From Erythrobacter sp. SCN 62-14 (lineage in GTDB: Bacteria > Pseudomonadota > Alphaproteobacteria > Sphingomonadales > Sphingomonadaceae), in NCBI GenBank assembly GCA_001724215.1, contig MEDW01000014.1, positions 1 to 60,962 on the forward strand: a stretch of 60,962 nt of DNA. The letters are read 5' to 3'. A program made the position numbers and the translations under genes. The notes beneath the pieces are model-generated. The model made no database searches, was not told the origin of the DNA, and saw nothing but the letters and a program-made list of their open reading frames with translations. Shown here piece after piece: positions 18,002 through 27,381 of this stretch; the first letter of the stretch is position 1; every line of letters starts with the position of its first letter.

Positions 18002-18214
18002 TCAGCCCTCTTGCTGCACCTTTATCGTCTCAAGCGGAGCAAGGCCGTCGCTCGTCGGGATCGTCCAGATCAGCACATTGATCACCGCGATCACGGCGAG
18101 CAGCACCATCAGCAAGGGCTGCTTCACAGCGCCCGTGCGGCGCCAATAGACAACCGCGCCCGCCATCAAGGCAACAGCGGTGAGCATCACCAACGAAAGT
18201 ACGAAATCCTGCAT
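18002..18214 (-). CDS. Small two-helix membrane protein, unknown
   Basis: 70 residues: MQDFVLSLVMLTAVALMAGA forms the first hydrophobic segment, a WRRTG positively charged turn follows, then QPLLMVLLAVIAVINVLIWTI forms a second. The tail PTSDGLAPLETIKVQQEG is soluble. The charged turn places both ends outside by the positive-inside rule. No known family recognised. It is divergent from the DUF885 gene, whose start is about 80 bp away. Confidence 0.65.
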   Translation of the reverse strand: MQDFVLSLVMLTAVALMAGAVVYWRRTGAVKQPLLMVLLAVIAVINVLIWTIPTSDGLAPLETIKVQQEG

Positions 18215-18296
18215 AGTGGCCGCGCCTATAGCCGATCCTGTCCCAATTCACAGGCGCGAATTGACTTGCCGCTTGGCCGCCGCCACACCTTGCCAG

Positions 18297-20150
18297 ATGA
18301 TGCAAAGCTGCCTTGATTTGACCCGCCGCGAGGCTCTGGGCCGATTGAGCCTTGGCGCAGGCGGAGCCTCAGCCCTTGCCCTGCTGCCCGCCTGCGCCAC
18401 CGGCGCGCCTCTGGCAAAGATGCCAGCGGCAAGCAATGCTGCCGATGCGGCGCTGGAACGCATTGCCTATGCCATGCTCGCGCATGAGCCGGGCCGTGCC
18501 ACCGGGCTCGGCGTCGATGTTGGCGAATACGCCCATTGGCGCGGCACATTCGGCACGCCGGGCGAGGCAGGGATCAGCGATTACGCCGCAACGCTCAAAC
18601 GATTGCTGGCAGAAGCACGCAGCTATCCCCGCGAGGCTCTCACCCCCGATCAGGTAACAGGCTTCGAGGTCGTCGAAAGCGCCTTTGCCAAGGCGCTGGA
18701 AGGCATGGCCTTGCCCTATGGCGATGTTGCTGTCGGCAGCTGGCGCAATGCGCCCTATAATGTCATTCAGAATGTCGGCGGCTATATTGATTACCCGCGC
18801 TTTTTCGGCTCGACCCAGCCGCTGCGCGAAGCCGATGATGTGGTGCATTATGTTGCCCGCGTGAGCGAGCTTCCCAAGATCCTCGCGGCTGAGACTGATC
18901 GGCTGAAATTCAACCGCGGGATGGGACTGGTGCCGCCCGATTTCCTGCTCGACAAGACCATTGCCCAAATGGAAGCGGCGATCCGGGGCGCTGAGGAAAG
19001 CTACGCTGGTCCACTCGAAGCCTCAGAGTTCGGCGGCAATGACATGGCCTTGCGCGCCGTGAAGACGATCATTGCTCAAGGCATTCAGCCGACGCTTGCC
19101 GCGCAACTTGAAGAGATCAAGGCCCAGCGCGCCATCGCCAATAGCCATGCCGGCATGTGGGCACAGCCAAGGGGCGATGAATATTACGCCTGGGCGGTGA
19201 GCGCTTCGACCACCACCGCTCTCACCCCTGATGAAATCCACGAACAAGGACTTGAGGAACTGGCCGAACTGCATGGCCAGATGGATGTGATCCTCAAGGA
19301 ATTGGGCTACACTCAAGGCAGCGTGGGCGCACGAATGCGCGCGCTGGCCGAAGACCCTGCCTATAAATTCAGCCCCGGCGACGAAGGTCGCGCAGAAATC
19401 ATTGCCTTTATCGAAGATCGCATTGCCTGGATCACTGCGCAGATGCCGCGCGCTTTCACGCAGCTCGTCAACCCCCCGCTTGAAGTGCGCCGCTTGCCCC
19501 TTGCCGAGGAGCTGGGCGCGCCCGGCGCCTATGGCGGGGCGGGCAGCAAGGATGGCAGCATTCCGGGACGCATGTGGATCAATTTGCGCACCACTGATCT
19601 CCACCGCAAATATGATCTGGCCGATCTCACTTTCCACGAAAGCATTCCGGGCCATGTCTGGGAGGGCGAATTTTCCAACCGCCTGCCGCTCATCCGTTCG
19701 ATTCTGGCCTTCAACGCTTTTAGCGAAGGCTGGGCGCTTTATGCCGAACAATTGGCCGATGAACTGGGCGCCTATGATGATTTCAAGGTCGGGCGATTGG
19801 GCTACTTGCAAAGCCTTGCCTTTCGCGCTTGCCGGTTGGTGGTGGATACTGGCCTTCATCACAAGCGTTGGACCCGCGAGCAGGGGCGGCGGTTTTTCGT
19901 TGAGGAGAACGGCTCAAAGGTCGACGAGGTCGCAAGCGAGGTTGATCGTTATTGCAGCTGGCCGGGGCAGGCCTGTGGTTACAAGATCGGCCATACCGAA
20001 ATCGTGGCACAGCGCGCACGGGCGCAAAGCGAACTGGGCGCGCGCTATGATCTACGCGCCTTCAACACCGCAGTCGTGCTGGGCGGCAACGCTCCGCTGG
20101 ATGTGATGGCGAACACGGTCAGCCGCTATATCGCTCAGGCGAAGGGATAA
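18297..20150 (+). CDS. DUF885 family putative metallopeptidase, Tat-exported lipoprotein
   Basis: 617 residues from the tandem ATGs at 18297/18300. The N-terminus holds a twin-arginine motif, LTRREALGRLSLGAG, followed by a hydrophobic stretch and lipobox LPACATG, indicating folded export and lipid anchoring. The body is DUF885: KLRGMG-like FNRGMGLVPPDFLLDKTI, HGQMDVIL, and a HExxxxH-type site HESIPGH at about 447-453, with a likely third ligand in FNAFSEGWALYAEQL. DUF885 is thought to be a zinc peptidase family related to M3/thermolysin-like folds; substrates are not established. It stands as a single-gene unit. Confidence 0.9.
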   Translation: MMQSCLDLTRREALGRLSLGAGGASALALLPACATGAPLAKMPAASNAADAALERIAYAMLAHEPGRATGLGVDVGEYAHWRGTFGTPGEAGISDYAATLKRLLAEARSYPREALTPDQVTGFEVVESAFAKALEGMALPYGDVAVGSWRNAPYNVIQNVGGYIDYPRFFGSTQPLREADDVVHYVARVSELPKILAAETDRLKFNRGMGLVPPDFLLDKTIAQMEAAIRGAEESYAGPLEASEFGGNDMALRAVKTIIAQGIQPTLAAQLEEIKAQRAIANSHAGMWAQPRGDEYYAWAVSASTTTALTPDEIHEQGLEELAELHGQMDVILKELGYTQGSVGARMRALAEDPAYKFSPGDEGRAEIIAFIEDRIAWITAQMPRAFTQLVNPPLEVRRLPLAEELGAPGAYGGAGSKDGSIPGRMWINLRTTDLHRKYDLADLTFHESIPGHVWEGEFSNRLPLIRSILAFNAFSEGWALYAEQLADELGAYDDFKVGRLGYLQSLAFRACRLVVDTGLHHKRWTREQGRRFFVEENGSKVDEVASEVDRYCSWPGQACGYKIGHTEIVAQRARAQSELGARYDLRAFNTAVVLGGNAPLDVMANTVSRYIAQAKG

Positions 20151-20238
20151 GATCAGGCAGGGCCGCAAGACCTGCTTTTGTCCTGCCGCGATGCGGATGG
20201 GTAAGCTGTGCGCTAGGCCCGGTCTTGGCTGCGCTGCC

Positions 20239-20290
20239 GGCCCCGCATTGCCGCGCTGATTAACGCGGCAGCCACTCGCTGCGCGGGGCC
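20239..20290. repeat. Nested hairpin in the DUF885/DUF937 gap
   Basis: The outer stem is GGCCCCGC (20239-20246) with GCGGGGCC (20283-20290). Inside lies a perfect TGCCGCG (20249-20255)/CGCGGCA (20264-20270) stem with loop CTGATTAA. It is placed between convergent genes, 89 nt after the DUF885 stop, with CGTTTTCATT following. It may act as a two-way transcript end. The remaining 231 bp of this gap shows no gene. Confidence 0.5.
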
Positions 20291-20381
20291 ACGTTTTCAT
20301 TCGTGAGACAACGCCCCGATCGCCTCAGAATCAAGGAAACAGCCGAAAGCCTGAGCGCATCGCCCACCAGAGGCTCGCGCC

Positions 20382-20741
20382 TCACTTCTTGCCAAACAAG
20401 CCTTTTGCCATGCCCATGATGTCATTCACGGGGTTGCCGTCGCCGTCCCGGTCAAGAAGCTTCATCAAATCGGCCGGGCTTTTGCTGAACTGGCTGGCAA
20501 TCTGGCTCAAGCCATTCTCGCCGCCCATTTGCTGGACCACCTTGGCAAGCGCATCTTTGGCAATACCGGTCTGCTTGGCGGCAAGATCAACCGTGTCACC
20601 CGGCGCTGCGACAGTTTGAGAAAGGCTGGCGAGCGCCTTTTCCACCATGGCCGGATCAAGCCCGACCTTGGCCGCAAGGCCCGCCACATCATCGGGCGCG
20701 CCGCCAATGTTCTTCAAAATACCATCCAGTATGCTCTTCAT
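20382..20741 (-). CDS. DUF937/YidB-like small protein
   Basis: 119 residues from ATG 20741, with GGGAGGGCG just upstream; the longer upstream reading frame is rejected for lack of a site. Helical repeats of the form GLAAKVGLDPAMVEKALASL and DLAAKQTGIAKDALAKVVQQM are followed by SQFSKSPADLMKLLDRDGDGN and a short MGMAKGLFGKK end. The LLDRDGDG element is an EF-hand-like loop often seen at the end of DUF937/YidB proteins. No signal peptide. Function unknown. Confidence 0.65.
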   Translation of the reverse strand: MKSILDGILKNIGGAPDDVAGLAAKVGLDPAMVEKALASLSQTVAAPGDTVDLAAKQTGIAKDALAKVVQQMGGENGLSQIASQFSKSPADLMKLLDRDGDGNPVNDIMGMAKGLFGKK

Positions 20742-20816
20742 GGCGCCCTCCCTTGGCAGCGAAGCCTGACACTCCGCTCCCAAGGTTACGCCATGATGGC
20801 AGGCAAGACCAGCGCG

Positions 20817-22436
20817 TTACGCGGCAACCGGTGCCGGCGCGGCTTGCCGCACACCTTCATCAACATGAGCTTCGAACTGCGCGAAATTGTCGATGAACAG
20901 CTGCACCAGCTTTTGCGCGGTTGCATCATATTCTGCTCCGTCCGCCCAAGTGGCGCGCGGGTCGAGGATGGTCTGGTCAATCCCTGCCTCGGCCAGCACC
21001 GGCACAAAAACCGGCACATCAAAACCGAAATTGGGATCCTTGCGGAACTCGACGTTGTCCATATTGCCGTCAAGCACCGCATTGAGCAGCGCGCGGGTTG
21101 CCTTGATCGGCATCCGGCTGCCGGTGCCATACTTGCCGCCGGTCCAGCCGGTGTTAACCAGCCAGCATTGCGCGCCGCCCTTGGCGATGCGTTCTTTCAA
21201 GAGGTTGCCATAGACGCTCGGATGGCGCGGCATGAAGGCAGCGCCAAAACAGGTGCTGAAAGTGGCTTCAGGCTCGGTCACGCCGATTTCGGTGCCGGCG
21301 ACCTTGGCGGTGTAGCCCGAAAGGAAGTAATACATCGCCTGATCCGCCGTCAGCCGTGCAATCGGAGGCAGGACGCCAAAGGCGTCAGCCGTCAGCATGA
21401 TGACGTTTGACGGTGCCGGGCCGAGGTTCTTTTCCGAGGTATTGGGAATCGATTCGATCGGATAGGCGCCGCGGGTGTTCTCGGTCTTGCTGCTGTCGGT
21501 GAAATCGAGCTCGCGGGTCGCCTCGTCCATGGCGACATTTTCAAGGATCGTGCCGAACATCTGCGTGGTGGCGTAGATTTCCGGTTCGCCCTCGGCCGAA
21601 AGATTGATCATCTTGGCGTAGCAGCCGCCTTCGAAATTGAACACAGCCGTATCTGACCAGCCATGTTCATCATCGCCAATCAGGGTGCGGCTGGCATCAG
21701 CCGAAAGCGTTGTCTTGCCCGTGCCCGACAGGCCGAAGAAGATCGCGCTCTTGCCGTCTGCGCCGATATTGGCGCTGCAATGCATCGGCATGACGCCTTG
21801 GGCAGGCAGGAGATAATTCAGGAGCCCGAACACGCCCTTCTTCATCTCGCCCGAATATTCGGTGTTGCCGATCAGGATCAGCTTTTCGGTGAAGCTCACC
21901 GCGATCACCGTGTCGCTGCGGCAGCCGTGGCGTTCGGGGTTCGCCTTGAAGCTGGGCAGGTTGATGATGGTGTATTCGGGGACGAAATCGGCCAGTTCTT
22001 CGGCCTTGGGACGCACCAGCAGCGTGCGAATGAACAGGTTGTGCCAGGCCATCTGGTTGATGACGCGCACGTTCACGCGATATTCCGGCTGCGAGCCGCC
22101 GAACAGATCAGCGACGTAGAGTTCTTCCTGTCCTTCGAGGTGTGCAAGGAAATCCGCCTTCAGGTTGGCGAAATGTGCCTCGCTCATCGGCTGGTTGATC
22201 GGACCCCAGTTGATGGTGTTTTCGGTCTCGGCATCGCGGACGATATATTTGTCCTTGACGCTGCGGCCGGTGAACTTGCCGGTTTCCACCAGCAGCGCAC
22301 CATGCTTGGTCAGTTTGCCCTCACCCTTTTTCAGCGCATGTTCGACCAGCGCCGAAGTGCCAAGATTGGGGTGGATCACGGCCGAGGTCTTAAGCCCCTG
22401 GGCGGCGAGCGAATGAGCAAGAGCGGTCAAAGTCAT
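20817..22436 (-). CDS. pckA: Phosphoenolpyruvate carboxykinase (ATP)
   Basis: 539 residues from ATG 22436. Converts oxaloacetate and ATP to PEP, the first step of gluconeogenesis. Seen: [45 protein letters not shown] (kinase P-loop GLSGTGKTT), [23 protein letters not shown] (metal and oxaloacetate site), and the [18 protein letters not shown] segment typical of the ATP-dependent enzyme. The AGGAG before the start is only 2 nt away, which is tight; a longer open frame runs upstream but is unlike the family. A palindrome lies 89-102 nt upstream. It is divergent from chvI. Confidence 0.95.
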   Translation of the reverse strand: MTLTALAHSLAAQGLKTSAVIHPNLGTSALVEHALKKGEGKLTKHGALLVETGKFTGRSVKDKYIVRDAETENTINWGPINQPMSEAHFANLKADFLAHLEGQEELYVADLFGGSQPEYRVNVRVINQMAWHNLFIRTLLVRPKAEELADFVPEYTIINLPSFKANPERHGCRSDTVIAVSFTEKLILIGNTEYSGEMKKGVFGLLNYLLPAQGVMPMHCSANIGADGKSAIFFGLSGTGKTTLSADASRTLIGDDEHGWSDTAVFNFEGGCYAKMINLSAEGEPEIYATTQMFGTILENVAMDEATRELDFTDSSKTENTRGAYPIESIPNTSEKNLGPAPSNVIMLTADAFGVLPPIARLTADQAMYYFLSGYTAKVAGTEIGVTEPEATFSTCFGAAFMPRHPSVYGNLLKERIAKGGAQCWLVNTGWTGGKYGTGSRMPIKATRALLNAVLDGNMDNVEFRKDPNFGFDVPVFVPVLAEAGIDQTILDPRATWADGAEYDATAQKLVQLFIDNFAQFEAHVDEGVRQAAPAPVAA

Positions 22437-22524
22437 GTCTCCTGAGCCTGATGGCGTGGCAGCAAGGCGGCAAGAGGAAGACAAGCTCGGCCGCGTCTTT
22501 CCGCGCGTGGCTGACATAGGGTTT

Positions 22525-22538
22525 TGCATACCTATGCA
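22525..22538. promoter_or_regulatory. 14-bp inverted repeat in the pckA/chvI control region
   Basis: TGCATA-CC-TATGCA is a perfect 6-bp inverted repeat with a 2-bp spacer. It sits in the 340-bp divergent region between pckA (start 22436) and chvI (start 22777). Size and symmetry suit a dimeric regulator or an RNA hairpin. No other structure was seen in this gap, and no -35/-10 pair is convincing. Confidence 0.4.
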
Positions 22539-22776
22539 GCCATGGGCAAACTGACTGAGATGCGGGCCGAGTCACCCCCCTCGTGTCACGCGCCATAGAA
22601 GGCCCGTGCCCTTGCGTCAAACTGCCGAAAATGCACGTGGCACAGCGTGTTTTGCAAGCGCGGCAGAACGCATGGATTGGCTTGCAGGGGCAAAGGGTCG
22701 CGCAATCAATTGTCTGCACGCGCGCTTGGCGCTAACCTTGCAAGGCTGCTTTGGGCAGCAAGACAAGGACCACCCA

Positions 22777-23556
22777 ATGCCATCAGGCACAGCGCATCAT
22801 CCGAACTCGGGCGAAGACGCCCCGCACGAGCCTGCACGCGCTTGGCAGATCGCGCTGGTCGATGATGATCGCAACATTCTCACCACCGTCTCGATCGCGC
22901 TCAAATCGGAAGGCTTTGCCACACGCCTCTATTCCGATGGCGAGACCGCCTTGAAAGCCTTGATCGAAAATCCTCCGGATCTGGCTGTCTTCGATATCAA
23001 GATGCCCAAGATGGACGGGCTTGAACTGCTCGCGCGGGTTCGCGAGCATTCTGCGCTGCCGGTTATTTTCCTCACCAGCAAGGATGATGAAAGCGACGAG
23101 GAAATGGGCCTTGAACTGGGCGCAGATGATTACATTGCCAAGCCCTTCTCGCTGCGCCTGCTGATCGCGCGGATCCGTGCCATCCTGCGCCGCGCCGAAC
23201 CGGTTCACGAAGGCCGCAACCCGGGCGAGGAACCGCCTGCGCCGCCAACCGGGCCGATGATCCGCCAAGGCCGCCTGTTTATGGATCCGGCGCGTCATAC
23301 TGTGACTTGGGACGGGCGCGCTGTCAGCCTTACTGTCACCGAATTCCTGATCCTCGAAGCACTGGCCATCCGCCCCGGCGTGATCAAATCGCGCAACCAG
23401 CTGATGGATGCCGCCTACCCGGACGATGTTTTCGTCGATGATCGCACCGTTGACAGCCACATCAAGCGGATGCGCCGCAAATTCCGCGCCGTCGATCCCG
23501 GCTTTGCCGCGATCGATACGCTCTATGGGGCAGGCTACAGCTTCAACGATGCCTGA
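22777..23556 (+). CDS. chvI: Response regulator of the ChvI type
   Basis: 259 residues from ATG 22777, with AAGGA 8 nt upstream; the longer upstream frame lacks a site. It has an OmpR/PhoB-class layout. The receiver domain has [12 protein letters not shown] (acidic pocket), phosphoacceptor Asp73 in [11 protein letters not shown], the switch Thr/Ser in [10 protein letters not shown] and Lys in [13 protein letters not shown]. After a Pro-rich linker, a winged helix carries [25 protein letters not shown] and [14 protein letters not shown]. It is partnered with ChvG in the same operon (8-bp overlap). In alphaproteobacteria this pair controls envelope, acid response and central metabolism. Confidence 0.93.
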   Translation: MPSGTAHHPNSGEDAPHEPARAWQIALVDDDRNILTTVSIALKSEGFATRLYSDGETALKALIENPPDLAVFDIKMPKMDGLELLARVREHSALPVIFLTSKDDESDEEMGLELGADDYIAKPFSLRLLIARIRAILRRAEPVHEGRNPGEEPPAPPTGPMIRQGRLFMDPARHTVTWDGRAVSLTVTEFLILEALAIRPGVIKSRNQLMDAAYPDDVFVDDRTVDSHIKRMRRKFRAVDPGFAAIDTLYGAGYSFNDA

Positions 23557-25096
23557 TGCCGGAAAATCCGCAGACCGCGGCCTTGCACCGGGACGCTTTA
23601 CGCTCACCGCGCGCATGCTGGTGGTCAATATTCTGCCGCTGGCGCTGCTGGGCGGCGGCCTTTTCTATCTCGATGGATACCGCACCCAGCTCATCAACGA
23701 ACGCTTCAAGCTCGCCCGGATCGAGGCGCAAATCACCGCCGAGGCGCTGACCGGAGCATCGCGCGAGCGGCAGGAAGCCTTGCTGGTGCAGATCGGCAAG
23801 GAACAACGTATGCGCCTCAGGCTGTTCGATGCCGAGGGACGCCTGACCGCCGACAGTTTTGCACTGGCAGAACCCGCCTTTCGGTTCAACGACATCACCG
23901 ATGACAACTGGGAACAGCGCTTTGCCCGCTGGCTTGATCGCACTGTGGACACAATCGTGGCGGCTGAACCGATCACGGATTACATCGAACCCGAGGCCGA
24001 ATATGCCGACGCCTGGCCAGAACTGGCCCGCGCGCGCGAATTGGGGCTGTCGCAGGTGCGCCTGTATGATTGGCGCGACGGCACTCCGGTCATTACAGCG
24101 GCAGCGCCGGTGGGCCTTCAGGGCGCAACCTTGTTCACTGTGCGCAATGCGGTCGACATCACGCAAAGCGTGCGCGCGGCGCGCACCACCTTGGGGATCG
24201 CCGTGCTGCTGGTGCTGGCGGCATCAGCCACGCTTTCGCTGTTTCTTGCACGCACCATCGTGACACCCCTGCAAGCCCTTACCAGTGCAGCGGTCAAAGT
24301 GCGGCAGGGGCGCGAACGCGCGGTGGAGGTTCCCCGCCTGCCGCAACGCAGCGACGAAATCGGCGTGCTCGCCCGCACGGTTTCGGACATGACAGCAGCA
24401 CTGCGCCAACGCATCGACGCAGTCGACAGCTTTGCCGCCGATGTGGCGCATGAAATCAAGAATCCGCTGGCTTCCTTGCGCGGTGCGATCGAGGCTCTGC
24501 GTCGCGTCGAAGACCCCGAACTGCGTGACGAACTGATCCAGATTGCCACTCACGATGTGCGGCGCATTGATCGCCTTGTTTCGGAAATCTCCGATGCCAG
24601 CCGGATCGATGCGGAAATGTCCCGGGCCACGCTCGAACACCTCGACATGGCTGAACTGGTGCGCGCCATTATCGGCAGCCGCGCACATCGCGCTGAAAAT
24701 GATGGCCACTCCATCACACTTGAGACACGCGGGCCGGCACCCATGGTGCGTGGCGTACCCATGCGGCTGGAACGCGTGGTTGAAAACCTCATCGACAACG
24801 CAGTGTCATTCTCGCCGCCCGAAGCCCCGGTTGAAATCACCATCAGTCACGATAGCCGCAGCGTCACTTTGATGGTGGCAGACAGCGGTCCCGGCATTCC
24901 GCCCGAAGCGCGCGAAAAAGTGTTCCGCCGGTTCCATTCCGACCGGCCAGAGGGGGAAAGTTTCGGCAATCATTCCGGGCTTGGCCTTGCGATTGCCCGC
25001 ACCATTGCCGAGGCGCATGACGGAACGCTCACCGCGACCGATCGGCCCGATGGGGCGCCGGGCGCTTGCCTGTGCTTGCAGTTGCCTGCCGCATGA
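23549..25096 (+). CDS. chvG: Sensor histidine kinase of the ChvG type
   Basis: 515 residues, inner membrane. First membrane helix about 23-41 ([19 protein letters not shown]). The periplasmic sensor domain is about 42-210, and the second helix about 213-236 ([20 protein letters not shown]). A HAMP linker follows, then the H box with phosphorylated His301 ([19 protein letters not shown]). The ATP domain has N box [17 protein letters not shown] and G boxes [17 protein letters not shown] and [13 protein letters not shown]. Start ATG 23549 lies inside the end of chvI. Its own stop overlaps the hprK start (ATGA). Confidence 0.94.
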   Translation: MPDAGKSADRGLAPGRFTLTARMLVVNILPLALLGGGLFYLDGYRTQLINERFKLARIEAQITAEALTGASRERQEALLVQIGKEQRMRLRLFDAEGRLTADSFALAEPAFRFNDITDDNWEQRFARWLDRTVDTIVAAEPITDYIEPEAEYADAWPELARARELGLSQVRLYDWRDGTPVITAAAPVGLQGATLFTVRNAVDITQSVRAARTTLGIAVLLVLAASATLSLFLARTIVTPLQALTSAAVKVRQGRERAVEVPRLPQRSDEIGVLARTVSDMTAALRQRIDAVDSFAADVAHEIKNPLASLRGAIEALRRVEDPELRDELIQIATHDVRRIDRLVSEISDASRIDAEMSRATLEHLDMAELVRAIIGSRAHRAENDGHSITLETRGPAPMVRGVPMRLERVVENLIDNAVSFSPPEAPVEITISHDSRSVTLMVADSGPGIPPEAREKVFRRFHSDRPEGESFGNHSGLGLAIARTIAEAHDGTLTATDRPDGAPGACLCLQLPAA

Positions 25097-25563
25097 GCGC
25101 GCCGGGCAGCCAGATCGTGCAGGCCAGCGGGGTCGTGATTGGCGCGCGGGGGCTGCTGATCGAAGGGCCACCGGGCAGCGGCAAGTCCTCGCTCGCGCTG
25201 GCCCTGCTGGATCGCGGCGCCGGGCTGATTGGCGATGACGCAGTAAGCCTGTCGCGGGTAGGCCTTTCGTCTGGGGGCGATGCAGTGTTCGCCGCTCCGC
25301 CGCCGAACATTGCAGGCCTTGTCGAAGTGCGCGGGGTGGGGATCATTCAATGGCCAGTGGCGCAAGCGGTGCCGCTTGCTCTTATCCTCACGCTGGGCGG
25401 ATCGGAAGGCGAGCGGTTGCCCGAACGGCTAGCCATGCGCGATGTGCTGGGCGTGCGCGTACCGGTGCTCCCCTTCACACCCGGCGCGCTATGCCCAGCA
25501 GTGCGCGCCGAACAGGCGTTGAGGCTCCATGGGCTTGCCTTCACACCGGATGATCGCGCATAG
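25093..25563 (+). CDS. hprK: HPr kinase/phosphorylase, short alphaproteobacterial form
   Basis: 156 residues, only the C-terminal kinase domain; Gram-positive HprK is about 310. P-loop GPPGSGKSSLALALLDRG (about 25-42), LIGDDAV, and the family signature PPNIAGLVEVRGVGII, followed by VPVLPFTPG. It phosphorylates HPr on a serine, which is present in the HPr encoded 1.5 kb downstream. It overlaps chvG by 4 bp and precedes rapZ by 9 bp, so all are expressed from one transcript. Confidence 0.93.
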   Translation: MSAPGSQIVQASGVVIGARGLLIEGPPGSGKSSLALALLDRGAGLIGDDAVSLSRVGLSSGGDAVFAAPPPNIAGLVEVRGVGIIQWPVAQAVPLALILTLGGSEGERLPERLAMRDVLGVRVPVLPFTPGALCPAVRAEQALRLHGLAFTPDDRA

Positions 25564-25572
25564 CGCTTGCCA

Positions 25573-26562
25573 ATGAGCACCGCGCCGCCCGCCTCGCCTG
25601 CCACTCTTCCCGATGCAGCCGCACCGCAGCGCCTATTGCTGGTCACTGGCCTTGCAGGCGCCGGCAAGTCAACAGTGCTGGCCTCGCTCGAAGACCTTGG
25701 GTGGGAGACCATCGACAATCTGCCTGTGCGGCTTCTCAAGCGGCTGGTGACGCTCGAAAGCGGCGAGCGAGCGCCCGGCGATCAACGCGGGCCATTGGCG
25801 ATCGGCTTTGACACCCGCACACGCGGGTTTGTGCCCGCTGATATCATTGCCCTGGCCAAAGAGCTGGCTGAACGCCGCGATCTGGTGGTTTCGTTCATGT
25901 TTATGGACTGCGCCGGCCACGAATTGGAGCGCCGTTACAACGAAACCCGCCGCCGCCACCCGATGGCACAGGATCGCCCGGTGCATGAAGGGATTGCAGC
26001 CGAACGCGAATTGCTCGAACCCTTGCGGCGCTGGGCCGAAATGGTGATCGACACCACCGCGCTTTCCGCCAAGGAGTTGCAGGATCAGGTGCGCGCTATG
26101 TTCACCATGGCCATGCCGGGTGCGGCCGAAAACAGCGGCGAGCCAGGCGCATTGCCGCTCACTCTGACCATTTCCAGCTTCGGTTTTGCCAGGGGGATGC
26201 CGCCACTTGCTGATCTGGTTTTCGATATGCGCTTTGTCAGCAACCCGCACTGGGTCAATGAATTGCGGCCGCTGACCGGGCGTGATCAGGCGGTTGGCGA
26301 CTATATCGAGCAAGATGCTGCCTTTGCCGAGGCTTTTGCCCGGATCCGTGATCTGTTGCTGCTGCTGCTCCCGCGCTATCAGGCACAGGGCAAACCCTAT
26401 GTCCACGTTGCCTTTGGCTGCACTGGTGGGCGGCATCGTTCGGTCTACACCACCGAACAGATGGCGCAGGCCTTGCGCGCGGCGGGATTTTCGCCCACTG
26501 TCCGGCATCGCAATCTGGGTAGCCGCGCGGCGGACGGACTCGAACAGGACCCACGCCAATGA
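25573..26562 (+). CDS. rapZ: RNase adaptor protein RapZ / nucleotide-binding protein
   Basis: 329 residues from ATG 25573. N-terminal P-loop TGLAGAGKSTVLASLEDLGW (about 25-44). Then DNLPVRLLKRL, IGFDTRTRGF, RRRHPMAQD, and the C-terminal HVAFGCTGGRHRSVYTTEQMA, which is the conserved RNA-binding/sensing segment. In enterobacteria RapZ directs RNase E to glmZ. In alphaproteobacteria it co-occurs with hprK/ptsH and the role is less clear. The operon is ...hprK-rapZ-manX-ptsH. Confidence 0.94.
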   Translation: MSTAPPASPATLPDAAAPQRLLLVTGLAGAGKSTVLASLEDLGWETIDNLPVRLLKRLVTLESGERAPGDQRGPLAIGFDTRTRGFVPADIIALAKELAERRDLVVSFMFMDCAGHELERRYNETRRRHPMAQDRPVHEGIAAERELLEPLRRWAEMVIDTTALSAKELQDQVRAMFTMAMPGAAENSGEPGALPLTLTISSFGFARGMPPLADLVFDMRFVSNPHWVNELRPLTGRDQAVGDYIEQDAAFAEAFARIRDLLLLLLPRYQAQGKPYVHVAFGCTGGRHRSVYTTEQMAQALRAAGFSPTVRHRNLGSRAADGLEQDPRQ

Positions 26563-26644
26563 CAGGGCGATCCATCACCCCACCTGCTGCCCTCTTCCTC
26601 ACTTGCGCCCTGAATACGGCGCTCATCGGACGAAATTTCTGCGC

Positions 26645-27070
26645 ATGATCGGTTTGATCCTCGTAACCCATGGACGCCTTGCTGATCAATTTGTCGAGGC
26701 TATGGAACATGTTGTCGGCCCGCAGGATGCGGTGGCGACGGTCTGTATTGGCCCGAATGACGATATGGAACAGCGCCGCAGCGAAATCGCCCGCGCGATC
26801 CGCAGCGTGGACAGCGGCGCGGGCACTATTATCCTTACCGATCTGTTCGGCGGGACGCCCTCTAATCTGGCGATTTCCTTGCTGGATGCAGGCCGTGTTG
26901 AAGTGATTGCCGGTATCAACCTGCCCATGCTGATCCGCCTCGCGGGGGCGCGCAAGGCCATGGATGTGACCGCTGCGGTCGCAGCCGCCGCTGCGGCGGG
27001 ACGCAATTATATCACCGTGGCCAGCGAATTGCTGGGCCAAGGCGCGGCAACGGCCGCTGCCAAGGCTTGA
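26645..27070 (+). CDS. PTS EIIA component, mannose family
   Basis: 141 residues, soluble. Phosphorylation site His9 lies in MIGLILVTHGRLADQF. TIILTDLFGGTPSNLAISLL is the core mannose-EIIA loop, and an EVIAGINLPMLIRLA strand/helix follows. No transporter EIIB/EIIC genes lie in the cluster, so it is likely a regulatory phosphocarrier receiving phosphate from HPr. An Ala-rich C-terminal tail follows. An 82-bp gap separates it from rapZ; no structure was seen in that gap. Confidence 0.92.
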   Translation: MIGLILVTHGRLADQFVEAMEHVVGPQDAVATVCIGPNDDMEQRRSEIARAIRSVDSGAGTIILTDLFGGTPSNLAISLLDAGRVEVIAGINLPMLIRLAGARKAMDVTAAVAAAAAAGRNYITVASELLGQGAATAAAKA

Positions 27071-27080
27071 GGTAAAGGCC

Positions 27081-27359
27081 ATGGCTGAAGCCCGGCGCAG
27101 TGTCACAATAGTCAACCGCCGGGGTCTTCATGCGCGGGCCAGCGCCAAGTTTGTCGGCGCGGTCGCTGCCTTGCCGGAAGGGGTTGAAGTGGTGGTGAGC
27201 AAGGCTCCCAACACCGCAGCAGGGGGCTCTATCCTTGGTCTCATGATGCTGGGCGCAGCCAAAGGGGACGTGGTAGAGGTGGTGGTGACGGGCGAGAACG
27301 CCGAAGGCGTGCTTGCGCAATTATGCGCGCTGATCGAAGCTGGGTTTGGCGAGGATTGA
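27081..27359 (+). CDS. ptsH: HPr phosphocarrier protein
   Basis: 92 residues. The active His is His17 in NRRGLHARASAKFVG, and the regulatory Ser is Ser50 in AAGGSILGLMMLGA. Both are kept, matching the presence of HPr kinase. It passes phosphate from enzyme I (not in this window) to EIIA-type acceptors. GAGGTAAAGG lies before the ATG, 10 nt after the EIIA stop. It is the last clear member of the chvI-ptsH operon. Confidence 0.95.
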   Translation: MAEARRSVTIVNRRGLHARASAKFVGAVAALPEGVEVVVSKAPNTAAGGSILGLMMLGAAKGDVVEVVVTGENAEGVLAQLCALIEAGFGED

Positions 27360-27381
27360 GGCGGGGTTGCTCCGACTCTGA

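Noticed and set aside
22437..22529. Longer start of pckA
   Set aside because: Extra residues are Ser/Arg-rich and unlike PckA; ATG 22436 gives the usual length.
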